From positions 505,222-569,221 of the forward strand of contig NZ_AP010872.1 of the NCBI RefSeq assembly GCF_000828515.1: DNA of 64,000 nt. The letters are read 5' to 3'. This document shows, in pieces, positions 21,590-33,323 of the stretch. Both the position numbers and the translations under genes were made by a program. The notes under the pieces are model-generated. The model saw only the letters and a program-made list of their open reading frames with translations, did not search any database and had not been told where the DNA came from. The stretch's first letter is position 1. Every line of letters begins with the position of its first letter. This DNA comes from Candidatus Ishikawaella capsulata Mpkobe (GTDB taxonomy: Bacteria; Pseudomonadota; Gammaproteobacteria; Enterobacterales; Enterobacteriaceae).

Positions 21590-21956
21590 GGGGCTGATTT
21601 TGGATTTGACAGAATTATCGAAACCCTAGGTGCATGCCGAGGTGCGGTAGGCCTCGTTAATAAACCGCAACAAATATTCGCAAATGACGAAAACTACGCT
21701 TTAGCAGCTTAATAACTGATTAAAGCCCTCTCTCCTTATAATCGATTCTCTTAAGATTAGGATAAAGAGAGGTCAAAATACCAATAGAGATCGCGTGGAT
21801 ACTTTGCTTAGAGTAAAACGTTAAAATTAACAGTAAAGCTAATTTGTTAGTAATGTGTTCACTCTAAACTAACAAGTGAATTCAAAGATTGAACTAAGCA
21901 TGTAGTTACCGAGGATATAGAAATTTTGGACGCGGGTTCAACTCCCGCCAGCTCCA
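21590..21956 (+). ncRNA. ssrA: Transfer-messenger RNA (tmRNA)
   Basis: Rescues stalled ribosomes by adding a degradation tag. The 5' end GGGGCTGATTTTGGATTTGA and 3' end with the T-arm GGTTCAACTCCC and acceptor CAGCTCC A form the alanyl-tRNA-like part. The tag frame at about 21682-21714 reads ANDENYALAA then TAA, identical to E. coli. Pseudoknot segments such as GAGAGGTCAAAATACCAATAG-type sequence follow. About 367 nucleotides without an encoded CCA. Its partner smpB is immediately upstream. Confidence 0.98.
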
Positions 21957-22821
21957 TATATTATAGTGGAAAATGACTTTTCTGACTTATAAAGTAAGAT
22001 ATTGCATAATAGATGATTTTGATAGTCACAGTATCTTTAAAATTATTTTCAAAAAGGTATATATTGATGATTAATTATTCTTCTTTAATTTAAGTCCTGA
22101 AACATTTATTGTTTAAACAATGGGAATATATAGGAATTTTATATAATCTGAAAATGTATAATTTTATGAAACATTATCAGGTGATCCAATAATCATAAAT
22201 TTAATAAAATATAGTTGCCTCTGTATTACTTATAATACTTACCAACTTAATTCACAATAATATAACTGATAGTGGTTAATATTAGCCATCCTATTTTGAT
22301 CTTACTAAGTTATTTAATACTTCACTCTACTCGAGCTCATGCCATAATAGTAATTACAAAGTGATACTGCACTTATAAACCAATCAGTCCATCTTGTATG
22401 AGACATGGTTGAAGGATGTTTTTCACAAAAAAGAGCGCAAAAATCATACAGCTAAGAATCAAGAATCAGTATATCTCTAAAAATTAAACATTAATTCATA
22501 GCCTTGACGTATTACTGAAGATAACAGCGCTAACAATACAAATTACACTTGTAATTAGCGAGATAATAAGTTATTAATTCTTATATAAAAGAGATGGAGG
22601 TAATTAGGCAATAAAAGTATATATTAAAATTATTACATTTTACAAACATTATGCCACTGATCGCTACTATTCAGCGTGGTACAATTTAGTTGATAATATT
22701 GATATATCTATAACAATTAATATACTTACAAATACATAATATGATAATGAATTAACTATATCTGATTTTTACTGATATTTAATTCTTATTATAAATATTT
22801 CATATGCAATGAGGTTAAACT
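21957..22821. other. Long spacer between tmRNA and the DUF2076 gene
   Basis: About 865 A+T-rich bases without a usable frame. A short GAAAA-TGAC-TTTTC hairpin near 21970 may be the tmRNA terminator. I recognise no gene remnant. The two flanks come from different parts of the E. coli map (smpB-ssrA and, after the DUF2076 gene, the his operon), so this is probably an old rearrangement junction. Confidence 0.55.
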
Positions 22822-23571
22822 ATGAATAACACTGAACAGGAAATGATTAATGGTTTATTCGATCGTTTAAAAAATGCAGATAACAAGACTGCTCCGCGTG
22901 ATGAAATGGCTGAAAAGTTAATTAAAGAACATATTGAAAAACACCCTGAAGCCGTATATTATATGGTTCAAGTCATTCTTATCCAGGAAGAAGCTATCAA
23001 AAAACTAAATGAACAGATTAGTAATCTAGAAAAAGACGCTGCTGCATCAAAAGATAAAGATAAAGGTAAAGGTTTTTTATCGAAACTATTTGGTATTAAT
23101 GAAGTTTTTGATAGACAAAGATCATCTAGCAATAGCCAGCAAATACCTGTTGGTTCTTATGGAAAGATACAGAAAAATACTAGTATTCCATCATCAACAC
23201 CAATATCTTCTTCACAAAATATAAGTTTTCTTAATAGCGCACTAAGAACAGCGCTAGGAGTGGCAGGAGGAGTAATGATTGGAGATGTGCTAAAATCATT
23301 TGTTCATCCTTCTCTATCACAAGAGGGAATTAATATTCCTACTCACCATCACCATACATCAGATGACAACACAATACTAATTAATCATATTTCTCCTACT
23401 CACCATGACAATACTGATGACGACATAAGTTCAAGTTCAATACTACAGGAAGAAATGTCGCTTTCAGATATAGATTATAACCAGGATTCAGATATAGATT
23501 ATAACCAGGATGATAATAATGATTCTTTATTATATGATCAGGATGATTCAAACTATGACAATAATGAATAG
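22822..23571 (+). CDS. DUF2076 family protein with His/acid-rich tail
   Basis: A 249-residue protein of unknown function. The N-terminal about 80 residues fit the DUF2076 family: EQEMINGLFDRLKNAD, APRDEMAEKLIKEHI, YYMVQVILIQEEAIKKLNEQ, predicted as helices and a short coiled coil. A Lys-rich linker and KGFLSKLFG follow, then a Ser/Gln-rich part, a glycine-containing hydrophobic stretch (TALGVAGGVMIGDVLKSF, residues about 145-165), and a tail with HHHH and many Asp, Asn and Tyr. No signal peptide is visible. The start has GAGGTT upstream. It stands alone, with 865 and 516 empty bases around it. The glycine stretch could insert into or lie on a membrane; that is inference. Confidence 0.8.
   Translation: MNNTEQEMINGLFDRLKNADNKTAPRDEMAEKLIKEHIEKHPEAVYYMVQVILIQEEAIKKLNEQISNLEKDAAASKDKDKGKGFLSKLFGINEVFDRQRSSSNSQQIPVGSYGKIQKNTSIPSSTPISSSQNISFLNSALRTALGVAGGVMIGDVLKSFVHPSLSQEGINIPTHHHHTSDDNTILINHISPTHHDNTDDDISSSSILQEEMSLSDIDYNQDSDIDYNQDDNNDSLLYDQDDSNYDNNE
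23464..23511 (+). repeat. 24-bp tandem duplication within the DUF2076 gene
   Basis: Two exact adjacent 24-bp copies, each encoding SDIDYNQD, lie in the acidic tail. A third, partial copy follows in diverged form (YDQDDSNYD). In-frame length suggests slippage expansion of a tolerant tail. Confidence 0.9.
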
Positions 23572-24087
23572 GATGGCAGTTTCATATAAAAATTTATGGT
23601 TTGTTTAATAACTATTAGAAGTTAATAGTTGATTAATTGGTTAGGTGGAAAAATAATGTTAAACTATTGGAGAAAAAAATAGGTATTTAAAATTACACTC
23701 ATATATATTATTGTAATAATATTTACCAATTAATAGGTACCTATATATCACATAACTAATGACTGCATAAAAATAATTTTTATGTCCGATTTAATCTATT
23801 AATAATATATTTATTAATGTTTTATTAAATATAATTACATGTCAAAATATGTGGTCTAGTACTCATATCTCAGCTAATTTGATAGCGAATATTATTCAGA
23901 ATTATGAATTTACTTTCGTGTTGAGTTGAATAATCCTCATCTTTGTTAATCTAATTAATCTTTTTAAGAAAAATTAAAAGATATAATCTTCTATCCATGT
24001 AAATAAAAAAATACTCCTATGAAAATTCATTCAGGGTTATCTTATAACTAATATAATACTTCAAAAACTAAAAAGAGAAAATGCATT
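23572..24087. other. Spacer upstream of hisG, no his leader peptide seen
   Basis: About 516 bases. An 8-bp stem with loop GAAGT at 23610-23630 (AACTATTA/TAATAGTT) may terminate the preceding gene but has no T tract. I looked for the hisL attenuator, a short frame with a run of histidine codons followed by a G+C-rich terminator, and found neither. A possible -10 element lies near 24052. Confidence 0.55.
24030..24057 (+). promoter_or_regulatory. Candidate promoter of the his operon
   Basis: TATAAT at 24052-24057, 30 bases ahead of the hisG ATG; the best -35 match 16 bases upstream is TTCAGG, which is poor. Similar hexamers are common in this A+T-rich DNA, so this is only a candidate. Confidence 0.35.
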
Positions 24088-24987
24088 ATGTTAGATAAAA
24101 ATCGCTTACGCATAGCTATACAAAAATCTGGGCGACTAAGTGAAGATTCTCGTAAATTACTAGCACGTTGTGGTATTAAGATTAATTTACAACATCAACG
24201 TCTAATAGCTTTTGCAGAAAATATGCCAATTGATGTTATGCGTGTACGTGATGATGATATTCCAGGTTTAATAATGGATGATGTAGTAGATCTCGGCATT
24301 ATAGGTCAAAATGTATTAGAAGAAGAATTCTTAACACGTCGTGCACAAGGAGAAAATCCAAAATTTTTTACTTTGCGTAAACTAGATTTTGGGAATTGTC
24401 GTTTATCATTAGCAATACCGTTAACAAAAAAATATAATACAATAAAATGTTTAAATAATCTTCGCATTGCTACTTCTTATCCACATTTATTAAAAAAATA
24501 TTTTGATAAATATGAAATTTTTTTTAAATCCTGCTTATTAAATGGTTCCGTAGAAGTTGCTCCCCGTGCTGGTTTAGCTGATGCTATTTGTGATTTAGTT
24601 TCTACTGGTGCTACCTTAGAGGCTAATGGTTTACGCGAAGTAGAAATTGTATATAAATCAACAGCAGTACTTATACAGAGACCAGGTAGTATATCATCTA
24701 GTAAACAAGAATTAATCAGTAAATTACTTACACGAATTCAAGGGGTTATTAAAGCACAAGAATCAAAATATATTATGCTACATGCTCCACGGGAACGTAT
24801 ACAAGAAATTATGAATTTACTGCCAGGAGCAGAATATCCAACTGTAGTTCCACTAGCAGGCGAAACAAATAGAGTGGCTATGCATATGGTGAGTAGTGAA
24901 AATCTCTTTTGGGAAACTATGGAAAAACTTAAGTCTTTAGGATCTAGTTCTATTCTTGTTTTGCCGATTGAAAAAATGATGGAGTAA
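24088..24987 (+). CDS. hisG: ATP phosphoribosyltransferase
   Basis: First and committed step of histidine synthesis, joining ATP and PRPP. The 299-residue long-form enzyme has the E. coli length, with the PRPP-binding element [14 protein letters not shown] and the C-terminal ACT-like regulatory domain ([14 protein letters not shown]). The regulatory domain is intact, so histidine feedback at the enzyme may remain even though the leader attenuator seems lost. First gene of an eight-gene operon with overlaps or gaps of a few bases. Confidence 0.98.
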   Translation: MLDKNRLRIAIQKSGRLSEDSRKLLARCGIKINLQHQRLIAFAENMPIDVMRVRDDDIPGLIMDDVVDLGIIGQNVLEEEFLTRRAQGENPKFFTLRKLDFGNCRLSLAIPLTKKYNTIKCLNNLRIATSYPHLLKKYFDKYEIFFKSCLLNGSVEVAPRAGLADAICDLVSTGATLEANGLREVEIVYKSTAVLIQRPGSISSSKQELISKLLTRIQGVIKAQESKYIMLHAPRERIQEIMNLLPGAEYPTVVPLAGETNRVAMHMVSSENLFWETMEKLKSLGSSSILVLPIEKMME

Positions 24988-24988
24988 A

Positions 24989-26287
24989 ATGATGAAAAAA
25001 TTTTATGTACCAGTGCAATGGGAAAAATGTAATGTTAAGGAACAACAATCCTTGCTAGCAAGACCCCTAATTATAACTTCTAATAAAGTTACTCAAACAG
25101 TGCAGGACATAATAGAACGAGTAAGAAGCGATAGAGATAAAGCTTTACGTAGTTTTAGTCTACGTTTTGATAAAATCAAAATAAATAAATTTCAAATCGA
25201 TAGCCATCATATTGCTCAAGCTGATGCAGCTATAGATAAAAATCTTAAACATGCAATAAACAAAGCTTTTATAAATATTAAAACTTTTCATAAGGCACAA
25301 ACATTAAAAACAATAGATATTGAAACACAACCAGGAGTACGTTGCCAACAGGTTACACGGCCAATAAATTGTGTAGGATTATATATTCCTGGAGGTTCAG
25401 TAACACTATTTTCTACCTTATTAATGTTAGCTATACCAGCAAAAATAGCCGGTTGTAACCGCATAGTAGTATGTTCACCTCCACCAATTACTAATGAGAT
25501 ATTATATTCTGCATATTTATGTGGCATCACAGAAATATTTCAAATAGGTGGAGCACAAGCAATTGCTGCTCTTGCATTTGGAACTGAATCTATTCCTAAA
25601 GTAGATAAAATATTTGGACCAGGTAATATATATGTTACTGAAACTAAAAGACAGGTTAGTCAATATTTTGATGGAGCAGCCATAGATATGCCTGCAGGTC
25701 CCTCAGAAATTATGATCATTGCGGATAACAGTGCTAATCCTGCATTTGTGGCCGCCGATTTGCTTTCACAAGCAGAACATGGAGCTGATTCACAAGTGAT
25801 TCTCTTAACTCCTGAAAAGACAATTATTAGTAATGTCATAGAAGAGATACAACAACAGATTAATCATCTCAAGCGTAAATTGATCATAGAAAAATCTTTT
25901 GATAATAGCTCGTTGATTATAGCTAGAGATTTAGATCAATGTCTACAGATTGCTAATCAATATGGACCGGAACATTTAATTATTCAAACAGAAAATCCGC
26001 GGGATTTATTAGAAAAAATTACCAATGCTGGTTCGGTATTTTTAGGTAAATGGTCACCAGGATCAGCTGGAGATTATGCTTCTGGTACTAATCATGTACT
26101 ACCAACGTATGGTTATACAAATACTTATTCTAGCTTAGGTGTAATTGATTTTCAAAAACGTATGGTAGTACAAGAACTAACACAATTAGGATTAGTAAAT
26201 TTATCAGAAACAATTCAAATATTAGCAGAATATGAACAAATGGAAGCCCATAAAAAAGCTGTTGCTCTACGTATAGCTGCAATATAA
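24989..26287 (+). CDS. hisD: Histidinol dehydrogenase
   Basis: Catalyses the last two steps, histidinol to histidine, with NAD and zinc. 432 residues (E. coli 434). Conserved blocks include [51 protein letters not shown], the zinc-site region QAEHGADSQ and NHVLPT. Two consecutive ATG codons follow GGAG; either could serve. It starts one base after the hisG stop. Confidence 0.98.
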   Translation: MMKKFYVPVQWEKCNVKEQQSLLARPLIITSNKVTQTVQDIIERVRSDRDKALRSFSLRFDKIKINKFQIDSHHIAQADAAIDKNLKHAINKAFINIKTFHKAQTLKTIDIETQPGVRCQQVTRPINCVGLYIPGGSVTLFSTLLMLAIPAKIAGCNRIVVCSPPPITNEILYSAYLCGITEIFQIGGAQAIAALAFGTESIPKVDKIFGPGNIYVTETKRQVSQYFDGAAIDMPAGPSEIMIIADNSANPAFVAADLLSQAEHGADSQVILLTPEKTIISNVIEEIQQQINHLKRKLIIEKSFDNSSLIIARDLDQCLQIANQYGPEHLIIQTENPRDLLEKITNAGSVFLGKWSPGSAGDYASGTNHVLPTYGYTNTYSSLGVIDFQKRMVVQELTQLGLVNLSETIQILAEYEQMEAHKKAVALRIAAI

Positions 26288-26296
26288 GGGACATGA

Positions 26297-27367
26297 ATGA
26301 ATTTTAATATTAAGGCACTAGCACGTAAAAATATCCAGACATTAATTCCTTATCAATCAGCACGTCGTATAGGAGGAGTAGGTGATATTTGGTTAAACGC
26401 TAATGAATATCCTTTACCTATATCATATTCATTATCAGCACCCTTACTGAATCGTTATCCTGAATGTCAACCAAATAAAGTGATAACTAGGTATGCTAAT
26501 TACGCTAATTTAAGTCCAGATCAAATTTTGGTTAGCAGAGGGGCAGATGAAGCTATTGAATTATTAATACGTACTTTTTGTGAACCTAACCAAGATGCTA
26601 TATTGATATGTCCGCCAACATATGGTATGTATAAATTTAGTGCGATGACTCTGGGAGTAAAATGTAAAGCTATCAACACTGTATTTAATTGGCAGCTTAA
26701 CTTATCAGCTATCAGCGATCAACTAGATGATATTAAAATCATATTTCTCTGTAATCCAAATAATCCTACGGGAAATATTCTAAATCCTAGGGATCTTAAG
26801 TCATTATTAAAAATAATAGATTCCCAAATAATATTAGTCATAGATGAAGCGTATGTGGAATTTTGCCCTGAAGCTACCATTGTGGAATGGATAAAAGATC
26901 ATCCAAATTTAGTCGTGTTACGAACTTTATCTAAAGCTTTTGCATTGGCTGGTTTACGCTGTGGATTTACCTTAGCTAATCCATTAGTTATTAATTTATT
27001 ACTCAAAGTAATTGCTCCTTATCCCCTTTCTACTTTAGTAGCAGATATTGCCAGCCAAGTATTAAATACTAAAGGCATTGAAATGATGCGTCAACGTGTA
27101 AATGAAATAACAAATAATCGTTCTTGGTTGTATAAAAAACTTACTGAGTGTCCATATGTAGAAAAAATTTTTCCAAGTGAAGCTAATTACATATTAGTAT
27201 GTTTTTATAATTATCACGAAGTATTTAAATATCTTTGGAATAAGGGTATTATTCTTAGAGATCAAAATAATAATTACGGTTTAAAAGGATGTGCGCGTAT
27301 TTCTATTGGTACTATTGATGAATGTAAAAAACTAATTGATGCTTTACACATTTTACCAATGGGATAA
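26297..27367 (+). CDS. hisC: Histidinol-phosphate aminotransferase
   Basis: PLP enzyme converting imidazole acetol phosphate to histidinol phosphate. 356 residues, as in E. coli. The aspartate and tyrosine contacts to PLP are in VIDEAYVEF, and the Schiff-base lysine in [16 protein letters not shown]. Nine bases follow the hisD stop, including a GGGAC-like ribosome site. Confidence 0.97.
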   Translation: MNFNIKALARKNIQTLIPYQSARRIGGVGDIWLNANEYPLPISYSLSAPLLNRYPECQPNKVITRYANYANLSPDQILVSRGADEAIELLIRTFCEPNQDAILICPPTYGMYKFSAMTLGVKCKAINTVFNWQLNLSAISDQLDDIKIIFLCNPNNPTGNILNPRDLKSLLKIIDSQIILVIDEAYVEFCPEATIVEWIKDHPNLVVLRTLSKAFALAGLRCGFTLANPLVINLLLKVIAPYPLSTLVADIASQVLNTKGIEMMRQRVNEITNNRSWLYKKLTECPYVEKIFPSEANYILVCFYNYHEVFKYLWNKGIILRDQNNNYGLKGCARISIGTIDECKKLIDALHILPMG

Positions 27368-27371
27368 AAAC

Positions 27372-28442
27372 ATGAATCAAAAAACTCTGTTCGTAGATCG
27401 AGATGGTACTATTGTCACTGAACCCCAACAAAATTTTCAAATAGATCATGTCGATAAAATTAATTTTGAACCTAAGGTAATTCCCGCTTTACTGGCTTTA
27501 CAAAATGTAGGTTATCGCTTAGTAATGGTAACTAATCAAGATGGATTAGGTACCAGTAAATTCCCAAATGATAATTTTTATAAGCCACATAATTTTATTA
27601 TGAAAATTTTAAATTCGCAAGGTATATATTTTGATGATGTCCTAATTTGCCCACATACTTCAGATAACAACTGTGAGTGCCGTAAACCAAAAACCAAGAT
27701 GCTTGAGCCGTGGTTACAAAAAGGTCTAATTGATTTAGATCATAGTTATGTGATTGGAGATAGAATTTCAGATATTGAATTAGCGAAAAATATGGGAATT
27801 AAGAGTATTAAATATGGTAATAACGGAGAAAATTGGGAGAGTATTAAAAAGACATTAACAAAGATTGATCGTTATTCTATTATCAATCGTACTACGAAAG
27901 AAACAAACATTCAAGTAGAGGTATGGTTAGATAGAGAAGGCAACAGTAATTTTAATACAGGTATTGGATTTTTTGATCATATGCTAAATCAAATAGCTGT
28001 TCATGGTGGTTTTAGAATGAACATTAAAGCGATAGGTGATCTATATATAGATGATCATCATACCGTAGAAGATACTGGATTAGCTTTAGGAAGTGCATTA
28101 ATAGAAGCACTAGGAAATAAAAGAGGAATAAAGCGTTTTGGATTTGTACTACCTATGGATGAATGTTTAGCATTTTGTTCACTAGATATTTGTGGGCGTC
28201 CATTTTTTCATTTTAAATCAGATTTTAAATATCAGAAAATTGGTGATCTAAGTACTGAAATGGTAGAACATTTCTTTCGCTCACTATCTTGTAATATGCT
28301 AAGTACACTTCATCTAAAAACTAAAGGTAAAAACGACCATCATCGAGTAGAAAGTTTATTTAAAGTATTTGGTAGAACATTACGACAAGCAATTCATATA
28401 GAAAATAGCAGTACGGTGCCAAGTTCTAAAGGAATACTCTGA
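27372..28442 (+). CDS. hisB: Bifunctional histidinol-phosphatase / imidazoleglycerol-phosphate dehydratase
   Basis: Two steps in one protein: an N-terminal HAD-type histidinol phosphatase (FVDRDGT at residue 7, zinc site ICPH...CECRKPK) and a C-terminal dehydratase ([30 protein letters not shown]). I start at ATG 27372, four bases after the hisC stop, because [13 protein letters not shown] aligns with E. coli; a frame starting at 27336 would run back into hisC. 356 residues versus 355. The fused form is typical of enterobacteria. Confidence 0.97.
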   Translation: MNQKTLFVDRDGTIVTEPQQNFQIDHVDKINFEPKVIPALLALQNVGYRLVMVTNQDGLGTSKFPNDNFYKPHNFIMKILNSQGIYFDDVLICPHTSDNNCECRKPKTKMLEPWLQKGLIDLDHSYVIGDRISDIELAKNMGIKSIKYGNNGENWESIKKTLTKIDRYSIINRTTKETNIQVEVWLDREGNSNFNTGIGFFDHMLNQIAVHGGFRMNIKAIGDLYIDDHHTVEDTGLALGSALIEALGNKRGIKRFGFVLPMDECLAFCSLDICGRPFFHFKSDFKYQKIGDLSTEMVEHFFRSLSCNMLSTLHLKTKGKNDHHRVESLFKVFGRTLRQAIHIENSSTVPSSKGIL

Positions 28443-29032
28443 TGAATGTAGTTATTATAGACACTGGATGTGCTAATTTAGCTTCAGTTAAGTGGTCAAT
28501 TAAGCACTTAGGCTATGAAGCTAAAATTAGCTGTGATTCTAATATATTAATACAAGCTGACAAATTGATTATTCCCGGTGTAGGCACTGCTCAAGTAGCT
28601 ATGCAACATTTAAATCAAAATAATTTAATTAAATTAATAAAAGAATTTACTAAACCTATACTAGGTATTTGTTTAGGTATGCAATTATTAGGTATGAATA
28701 GTGCAGAAAATCAAGGAATATTAACTTTAGGTATTATAAATGAACCTGTTTTTTTTATGAATGCTCATGGTTTATCATTACCCCATATGGGATGGAATAA
28801 AATTATTAAGTCCGCTAATACTCCTCTATTTTATAATATTCCAGACAATTCTTATTTCTATTTTGCTCATAGCTATGCTATGCCATTAAATACCACCACA
28901 ACTGCATATTGTTCTTATGGTCAAAAATTTACGGCTGCATTACAGAAAAATAACTTTTATGGTGTGCAATTTCATCCAGAACGTTCTGGTAAATTAGGTA
29001 TCCAATTACTCAAAAATTTTTTGGAGACATAA
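28442..29032 (+). CDS. hisH: Imidazole glycerol phosphate synthase, glutaminase subunit
   Basis: Supplies ammonia from glutamine to HisF. Class I glutaminase triad: Cys in [11 protein letters not shown], His and Glu in QFHPERSG. 196 residues as usual. Its ATG overlaps the hisB stop by one base, and its stop overlaps the hisA ATG. Confidence 0.97.
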   Translation: MNVVIIDTGCANLASVKWSIKHLGYEAKISCDSNILIQADKLIIPGVGTAQVAMQHLNQNNLIKLIKEFTKPILGICLGMQLLGMNSAENQGILTLGIINEPVFFMNAHGLSLPHMGWNKIIKSANTPLFYNIPDNSYFYFAHSYAMPLNTTTTAYCSYGQKFTAALQKNNFYGVQFHPERSGKLGIQLLKNFLET

Positions 29033-29769
29033 TGATAATACCTGCCTTAGATTTAATTGATGGTAAAATCATCAGATTGCAACAAGGAGATTATAGATCG
29101 TCATATGAATATGGTGATAATATATTAGCACATTTACAAACCTATGAAAAACAAGGGGCAAAAATGCTCCATTTAGTAGATTTAGATGCAGCAAAAGAAC
29201 CTGATAAAAGACAAACAAAATTAATTAAATATTTAGTAAATAGTACCAATATACCTATCCAGATAGGAGGAGGTATTCGTAATTATAATGATATTATAAC
29301 GATACTGGATACTGGTGTAAAAAGAGTAGTTATAGGTTCTATGGCCATAAAAAATAGCAGATTAGTTAAAGAATGGTTGAAAATGTTTCATCCAGATACT
29401 ATTGTATTAGCTATAGATATACGTATTAGCGGTAATAATGAAAAAATAGTAGCAATTAACGGATGGCAAGAAATAACTTATTTTACCTTAGAACAAATAA
29501 TTCAAGAATTTCTTGATTTTGGGTTAAAATATGTTCTTTGTACTGATATTTCTCGTGATGGGATGTTAAGTGGACCTAATATAGATCTTTATAAAGAAAT
29601 TGTAAAGAGATACTCTTCTATTATTTTTCAAGCTTCTGGAGGTATAAGTTCTCTCCAAGATATTCAAGAACTCCGCTGCAGTGGTGTACAAGAAGTAATA
29701 ATTGGGCGAGCTTTATTAGAAAACAAATTTACTTTGGCAGAGGCAATAAAATGCTGGCAAAACGTATAA
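29032..29769 (+). CDS. hisA: ProFAR isomerase
   Basis: Amadori isomerase acting on ProFAR, a TIM barrel related to HisF. The catalytic Asp of the first half is in [14 protein letters not shown] and the second in [14 protein letters not shown]. 245 residues, the E. coli length. Its 3' end overlaps hisF by 19 bases. Confidence 0.97.
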   Translation: MIIPALDLIDGKIIRLQQGDYRSSYEYGDNILAHLQTYEKQGAKMLHLVDLDAAKEPDKRQTKLIKYLVNSTNIPIQIGGGIRNYNDIITILDTGVKRVVIGSMAIKNSRLVKEWLKMFHPDTIVLAIDIRISGNNEKIVAINGWQEITYFTLEQIIQEFLDFGLKYVLCTDISRDGMLSGPNIDLYKEIVKRYSSIIFQASGGISSLQDIQELRCSGVQEVIIGRALLENKFTLAEAIKCWQNV

Positions 29770-30527
29770 TACCTTGTTTAGATGTACTTAATGGTAAAGT
29801 AGTCAAGGGAAAAAAATTCCGTAATCATACTATAGTAGGTGATATACTTGAGTTAACCCAACGTTATGTACAAGAAGGAGCAGATGAATTAGTATTTTAT
29901 GATATTACTGCATCTAGTGATGGTAGAGTAGTAGATAAAAGTTGGATTTATCGTGTGGCAAAAGTCATTAATATTCCTTTCTGTGTAGCTGGTGGCATTA
30001 AAAGCGAAGAAGATGCATCTCGTGTTCTTTCTTATGGTGCAGATAAAATATCTATTAATTCACCAGCATTAGCTAATCCTGCATTAATCACTAAGCTTGC
30101 TCATCGATTTGGTGTGCAATGTGTTGTCATTGGTATAGATACATGGTTCGATAAAATTAATGGTAGATATCATGTTAATCAATATACTGGTGATGAACTA
30201 TGTACTCGTGTCACTTCTTGGGATATGCTTGAATGGATACAAGAAGTACAAAAATTAGGAGCCGGAGAAATAGTGCTAAATATGATGAATCAAGATGGGG
30301 AATGTGAAGGTTATGATATAGTTCAGTTAAAAAAAGCAAGACACTTATGTAAAGTTCCTTTAATTGCTTCTGGAGGAGCAGGATCTATGGATCATTTTTT
30401 ACAAGCGTTTAATGAAGCTAAAGTAGATGGCACACTTGCTGCATCAGTTTTTCATAAGCAGATTATTAATATAGGGTTATTAAAAAAATTCTTAATTAAA
30501 CATGGAGTGGAGATCCGTCAGTGTTGA
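29751..30527 (+). CDS. hisF: Imidazole glycerol phosphate synthase, cyclase subunit
   Basis: Cyclase partner of HisH, producing IGP and the purine by-product AICAR. Catalytic Asp in [12 protein letters not shown] at residue 11 and a second in VIGIDTWFD near 130. 258 residues as in E. coli. AICAR release ties this operon to purine synthesis. Confidence 0.98.
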   Translation: MLAKRIIPCLDVLNGKVVKGKKFRNHTIVGDILELTQRYVQEGADELVFYDITASSDGRVVDKSWIYRVAKVINIPFCVAGGIKSEEDASRVLSYGADKISINSPALANPALITKLAHRFGVQCVVIGIDTWFDKINGRYHVNQYTGDELCTRVTSWDMLEWIQEVQKLGAGEIVLNMMNQDGECEGYDIVQLKKARHLCKVPLIASGGAGSMDHFLQAFNEAKVDGTLAASVFHKQIINIGLLKKFLIKHGVEIRQC

Positions 30528-31144
30528 GTGAAAAAATATTATCTAAATTGAATTGGGTGAAAACACATGGAAGAATACCTGTCATTATACAGCATAATAG
30601 CTCTGGTCAAGTTTTAATGCATGGTTATATGGATCAAGATGCCTTACAAAAAACTTTAGCTGATCATAAAGTTACTTTTTTTTCTCGGACTAAGAATCGT
30701 TTGTGGACAAAAGGTGAAAGCTCTGGTTGCTATTTAAAAACAAAGAGTATTATTCCCGATTGTGATAATGATGCTTTATTAATATTAGTAGATCCTATAA
30801 GTCCTACATGTCATTTAGGGAATGACAGTTGTTTTTTAGATAATTATCAGTCTAGTTGGGCTTTTCTATGGTTTTTAGAGAAATTAATAGCATCTCGTAA
30901 AAATAGTTCTTCTTGTGATAATTCATATACTGCTAAACTATACACTCAAGGAATCAAACGCATTGCTCAAAAAGTAGGAGAAGAGGGATTGGAAACAGCT
31001 TTAGCAGCTGTTACTAATAATCGCAACGAGTTAATCAATGAAGTATCAGATTTAATTTATCACTTGTTAGTTCTTCTCCAAATTCACGATTTAGATTTAA
31101 ATGCCATTATTAATAATTTAAAAATGCGTCATTATCAACGATAA
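30521..31144 (+). CDS. hisI: Bifunctional phosphoribosyl-AMP cyclohydrolase / phosphoribosyl-ATP pyrophosphatase
   Basis: Steps two and three of the pathway in one protein. The N-terminal cyclohydrolase has [19 protein letters not shown] and the zinc site DCDNDALL...CHLG; the C-terminal pyrophosphatase has [20 protein letters not shown]. Starts with GTG at 30521 (TTG at 30524 is the next option), with GGAG 8 bases upstream, overlapping hisF by 7 bases. 207 residues. This completes the pathway: all eight his genes are intact. Confidence 0.96.
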   Translation: MLSEKILSKLNWVKTHGRIPVIIQHNSSGQVLMHGYMDQDALQKTLADHKVTFFSRTKNRLWTKGESSGCYLKTKSIIPDCDNDALLILVDPISPTCHLGNDSCFLDNYQSSWAFLWFLEKLIASRKNSSSCDNSYTAKLYTQGIKRIAQKVGEEGLETALAAVTNNRNELINEVSDLIYHLLVLLQIHDLDLNAIINNLKMRHYQR

Positions 31145-31220
31145 ACTATTATGATAATATAACATTCACAGAAAAATTAGTAACAATGTTCTATTATTGA
31201 TTTAAAATAACTAATAATTA

Positions 31221-32627
31221 TTAGTCATTCCACTCCGTATGAAACATCCCAGGCGTATCTATACGTTTATAGCAGTGAGCACCAAAATAATCTCGCTGAG
31301 CTTGAATTAAATTTGCTGGTAGTGTTGGTGAACGATAACTATCATAGTAGGCAATAGCAGCTGAAAAAGCTGGTATTGCTAATCCATTTTGAATAGCATA
31401 AGTTACAACATCTCGCAATTCTTGTTGATAATCATTAGCAATATTTTGAAAAGATTTATCTAGCAATAAGTTAACTAGTTTTGGATTTTGTTCATAAGCA
31501 TGTGATATTTTCTGCAATAGTTTAGCTCGAATAATACAACCAGCTCTAAATATTTTTGCAATACTACTGTAGTTTATATTCCAATGATTTTTATCAGAAG
31601 CTTTCTTTAGTTGAGAAAAACCTTGTGTATAACAAATAATTTTACTTAAATAAAGAGCCTGACCAATTTTATCTATAAATAGATTTGTATTTTTATTGAA
31701 CACCTTTACTAAGGGACCAGATAATACGTTTGAAGCCTTCAAACGTTGAGATTTTAATACAGATAAATATCGAGCAAATACAGATGATGTAATAATTGAT
31801 AATGGTTCACCTAATTCTAAAGCACTTTGACTAGTCCATTGACCAGTTCCCTTATTTGATGCTTCATCTAAAATGAAATCAATTAAGTAATTGCCTTTAT
31901 CATCGATTTTATGAAAAATATTTTGAGTAATCTCAATAAGATAGCTATTTAATTCACCTTTATTCCATTGCTTAAAAACATTTGCTATTTCTTCATTATT
32001 CAATTTTAAAAGTTTATTTAATAAAAAATATGCTTCCGAAATTAATTGCATATCACCATATTCAATACCATTATGTACCATTTTAACATAGTGACCTGAT
32101 CCATTAGGACCTATATAATTAACACATGGTTCATCTTTAAAGTAAGCAGCTATCTTTTTTAGAATTGGAGCAACTATTAGATAAGCTTCTTTATGTCCAC
32201 TAGGCATAATTGCCGGACCTTTTAATGCTCCCTCTTCCCCTCCCGATATACCTGCACCAATAAATTGAATTCCATGTTTAGTAAGATATTCGCAACGTCT
32301 AATAGTATCTTTATAAAATGCATTGCCACCATCAATTAAAATATCACCTTTCTCTAAGTCATACATTAAAGAATTTATAATATCATCTGTTGATTTTCCT
32401 GCTTGTACCATGAGAAAAATACATCTAGGTTTTTCCAGAGATTTTACAAAATCTTTTAAAGAAAAAAAAGGTACAAGATGTTTAAAAGGATGTTGTGCTA
32501 TTATTTCATTTGTTTTTTCGCATGAACGATTAAATATGGATACCGTATAACCACGACTTTCTAGATTCATGGCTAAGTTACGTCCCATAACTGCCATACC
32601 TATTACACCTATTTGTTGTTTAGACAT
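31221..32627 (-). CDS. gnd: 6-phosphogluconate dehydrogenase, decarboxylating
   Basis: Converts 6-phosphogluconate to ribulose 5-phosphate with NADPH formation. 468 residues, as E. coli. N-terminal Rossmann motif [15 protein letters not shown], catalytic lysine in [13 protein letters not shown], and [10 protein letters not shown] near 260. It converges on hisI, as in E. coli where gnd lies near the his operon. With pgl at 41 kb it covers two of the three oxidative pentose phosphate steps; it also supplies ribose for PRPP used by HisG. Confidence 0.97.
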   Translation of the reverse strand: MSKQQIGVIGMAVMGRNLAMNLESRGYTVSIFNRSCEKTNEIIAQHPFKHLVPFFSLKDFVKSLEKPRCIFLMVQAGKSTDDIINSLMYDLEKGDILIDGGNAFYKDTIRRCEYLTKHGIQFIGAGISGGEEGALKGPAIMPSGHKEAYLIVAPILKKIAAYFKDEPCVNYIGPNGSGHYVKMVHNGIEYGDMQLISEAYFLLNKLLKLNNEEIANVFKQWNKGELNSYLIEITQNIFHKIDDKGNYLIDFILDEASNKGTGQWTSQSALELGEPLSIITSSVFARYLSVLKSQRLKASNVLSGPLVKVFNKNTNLFIDKIGQALYLSKIICYTQGFSQLKKASDKNHWNINYSSIAKIFRAGCIIRAKLLQKISHAYEQNPKLVNLLLDKSFQNIANDYQQELRDVVTYAIQNGLAIPAFSAAIAYYDSYRSPTLPANLIQAQRDYFGAHCYKRIDTPGMFHTEWND

Positions 32628-33323
32628 TATATGCTCGATTTTTAAATAAAGTAGTATACGACGATACTATATATGAATCAGTTGAATTAACCAAGGTATT
32701 AAATTAAATTACAATATATAATGATTATATTTATCAAGCTGCGATAATTAAATTCATTATTATACTGAGAGATAATGTTATACAGTATCACTGCTTTGAT
32801 ATTTTATGACAATAGTCGGAATATTTTTTTTATGTACTAATTGCTACTTGAAAAATTCAATGTGATAAATTATTAGGTCTTCCTCTTATATATTCACTAA
32901 TTTGATCTGATTCATGAACTATTCTATTATAGCAGAAGAATGTGTATCCACGTTTTTTACTCCAATATTGCATCAAGCACTAATGAGTTTAAAACGTGTA
33001 TATGCAGTATGCAGCAGTGCCACCTCCTAGATAACTAAATTCGGAATAAGGTATGCATGACTCTATAAACTGTAGCAAATGAGTTAAACACAAAATGAAA
33101 TATTCATACATCAAATATCTGTTTTAATAAGGTAATGTTTCGATAAATATTATATAATAAAACATTACAGCACATATTGTAAACCCGCAACCAACGCAAA
33201 GCACTAATATTACAATTATGGAAAATATATTTTTAATATCTTAATAATTATTAGATAGATTGATAACCTAAAAAATATTAATTACTCTACTTTTATAAAT
33301 TCATTAGAAAAATTCTTAAATAA
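32628..33323. other. Spacer between gnd and dcd
   Basis: About 700 bases. In E. coli this interval holds the large wca/galF/asmA region. The only short open stretch I noticed is 32857-32973 on the minus strand (38 codons, containing KKRGYTFFCYNRIVHESDQI), which I cannot assign. Nothing else is recognisable. Confidence 0.5.

Noticed and set aside
21957-22821. Prophage or genomic island at the tmRNA 3' end, a common integration site
   Set aside because: No integrase, no att-like duplication of the tmRNA 3' end and no phage-like frame could be seen.
31210-31225. 16-base perfect palindrome ACTAATAATTATTAGT at the end of gnd as a terminator
   Set aside because: It has no loop and no T tract, is entirely A+T-rich apart from its ends, and overlaps the gnd stop; likely chance.
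32857-32973. 38-codon minus-strand frame in the gnd-dcd spacer as a new small gene
   Set aside because: No ribosome site, no family resemblance, and frames of this length arise by chance; kept only as a remark on the spacer.
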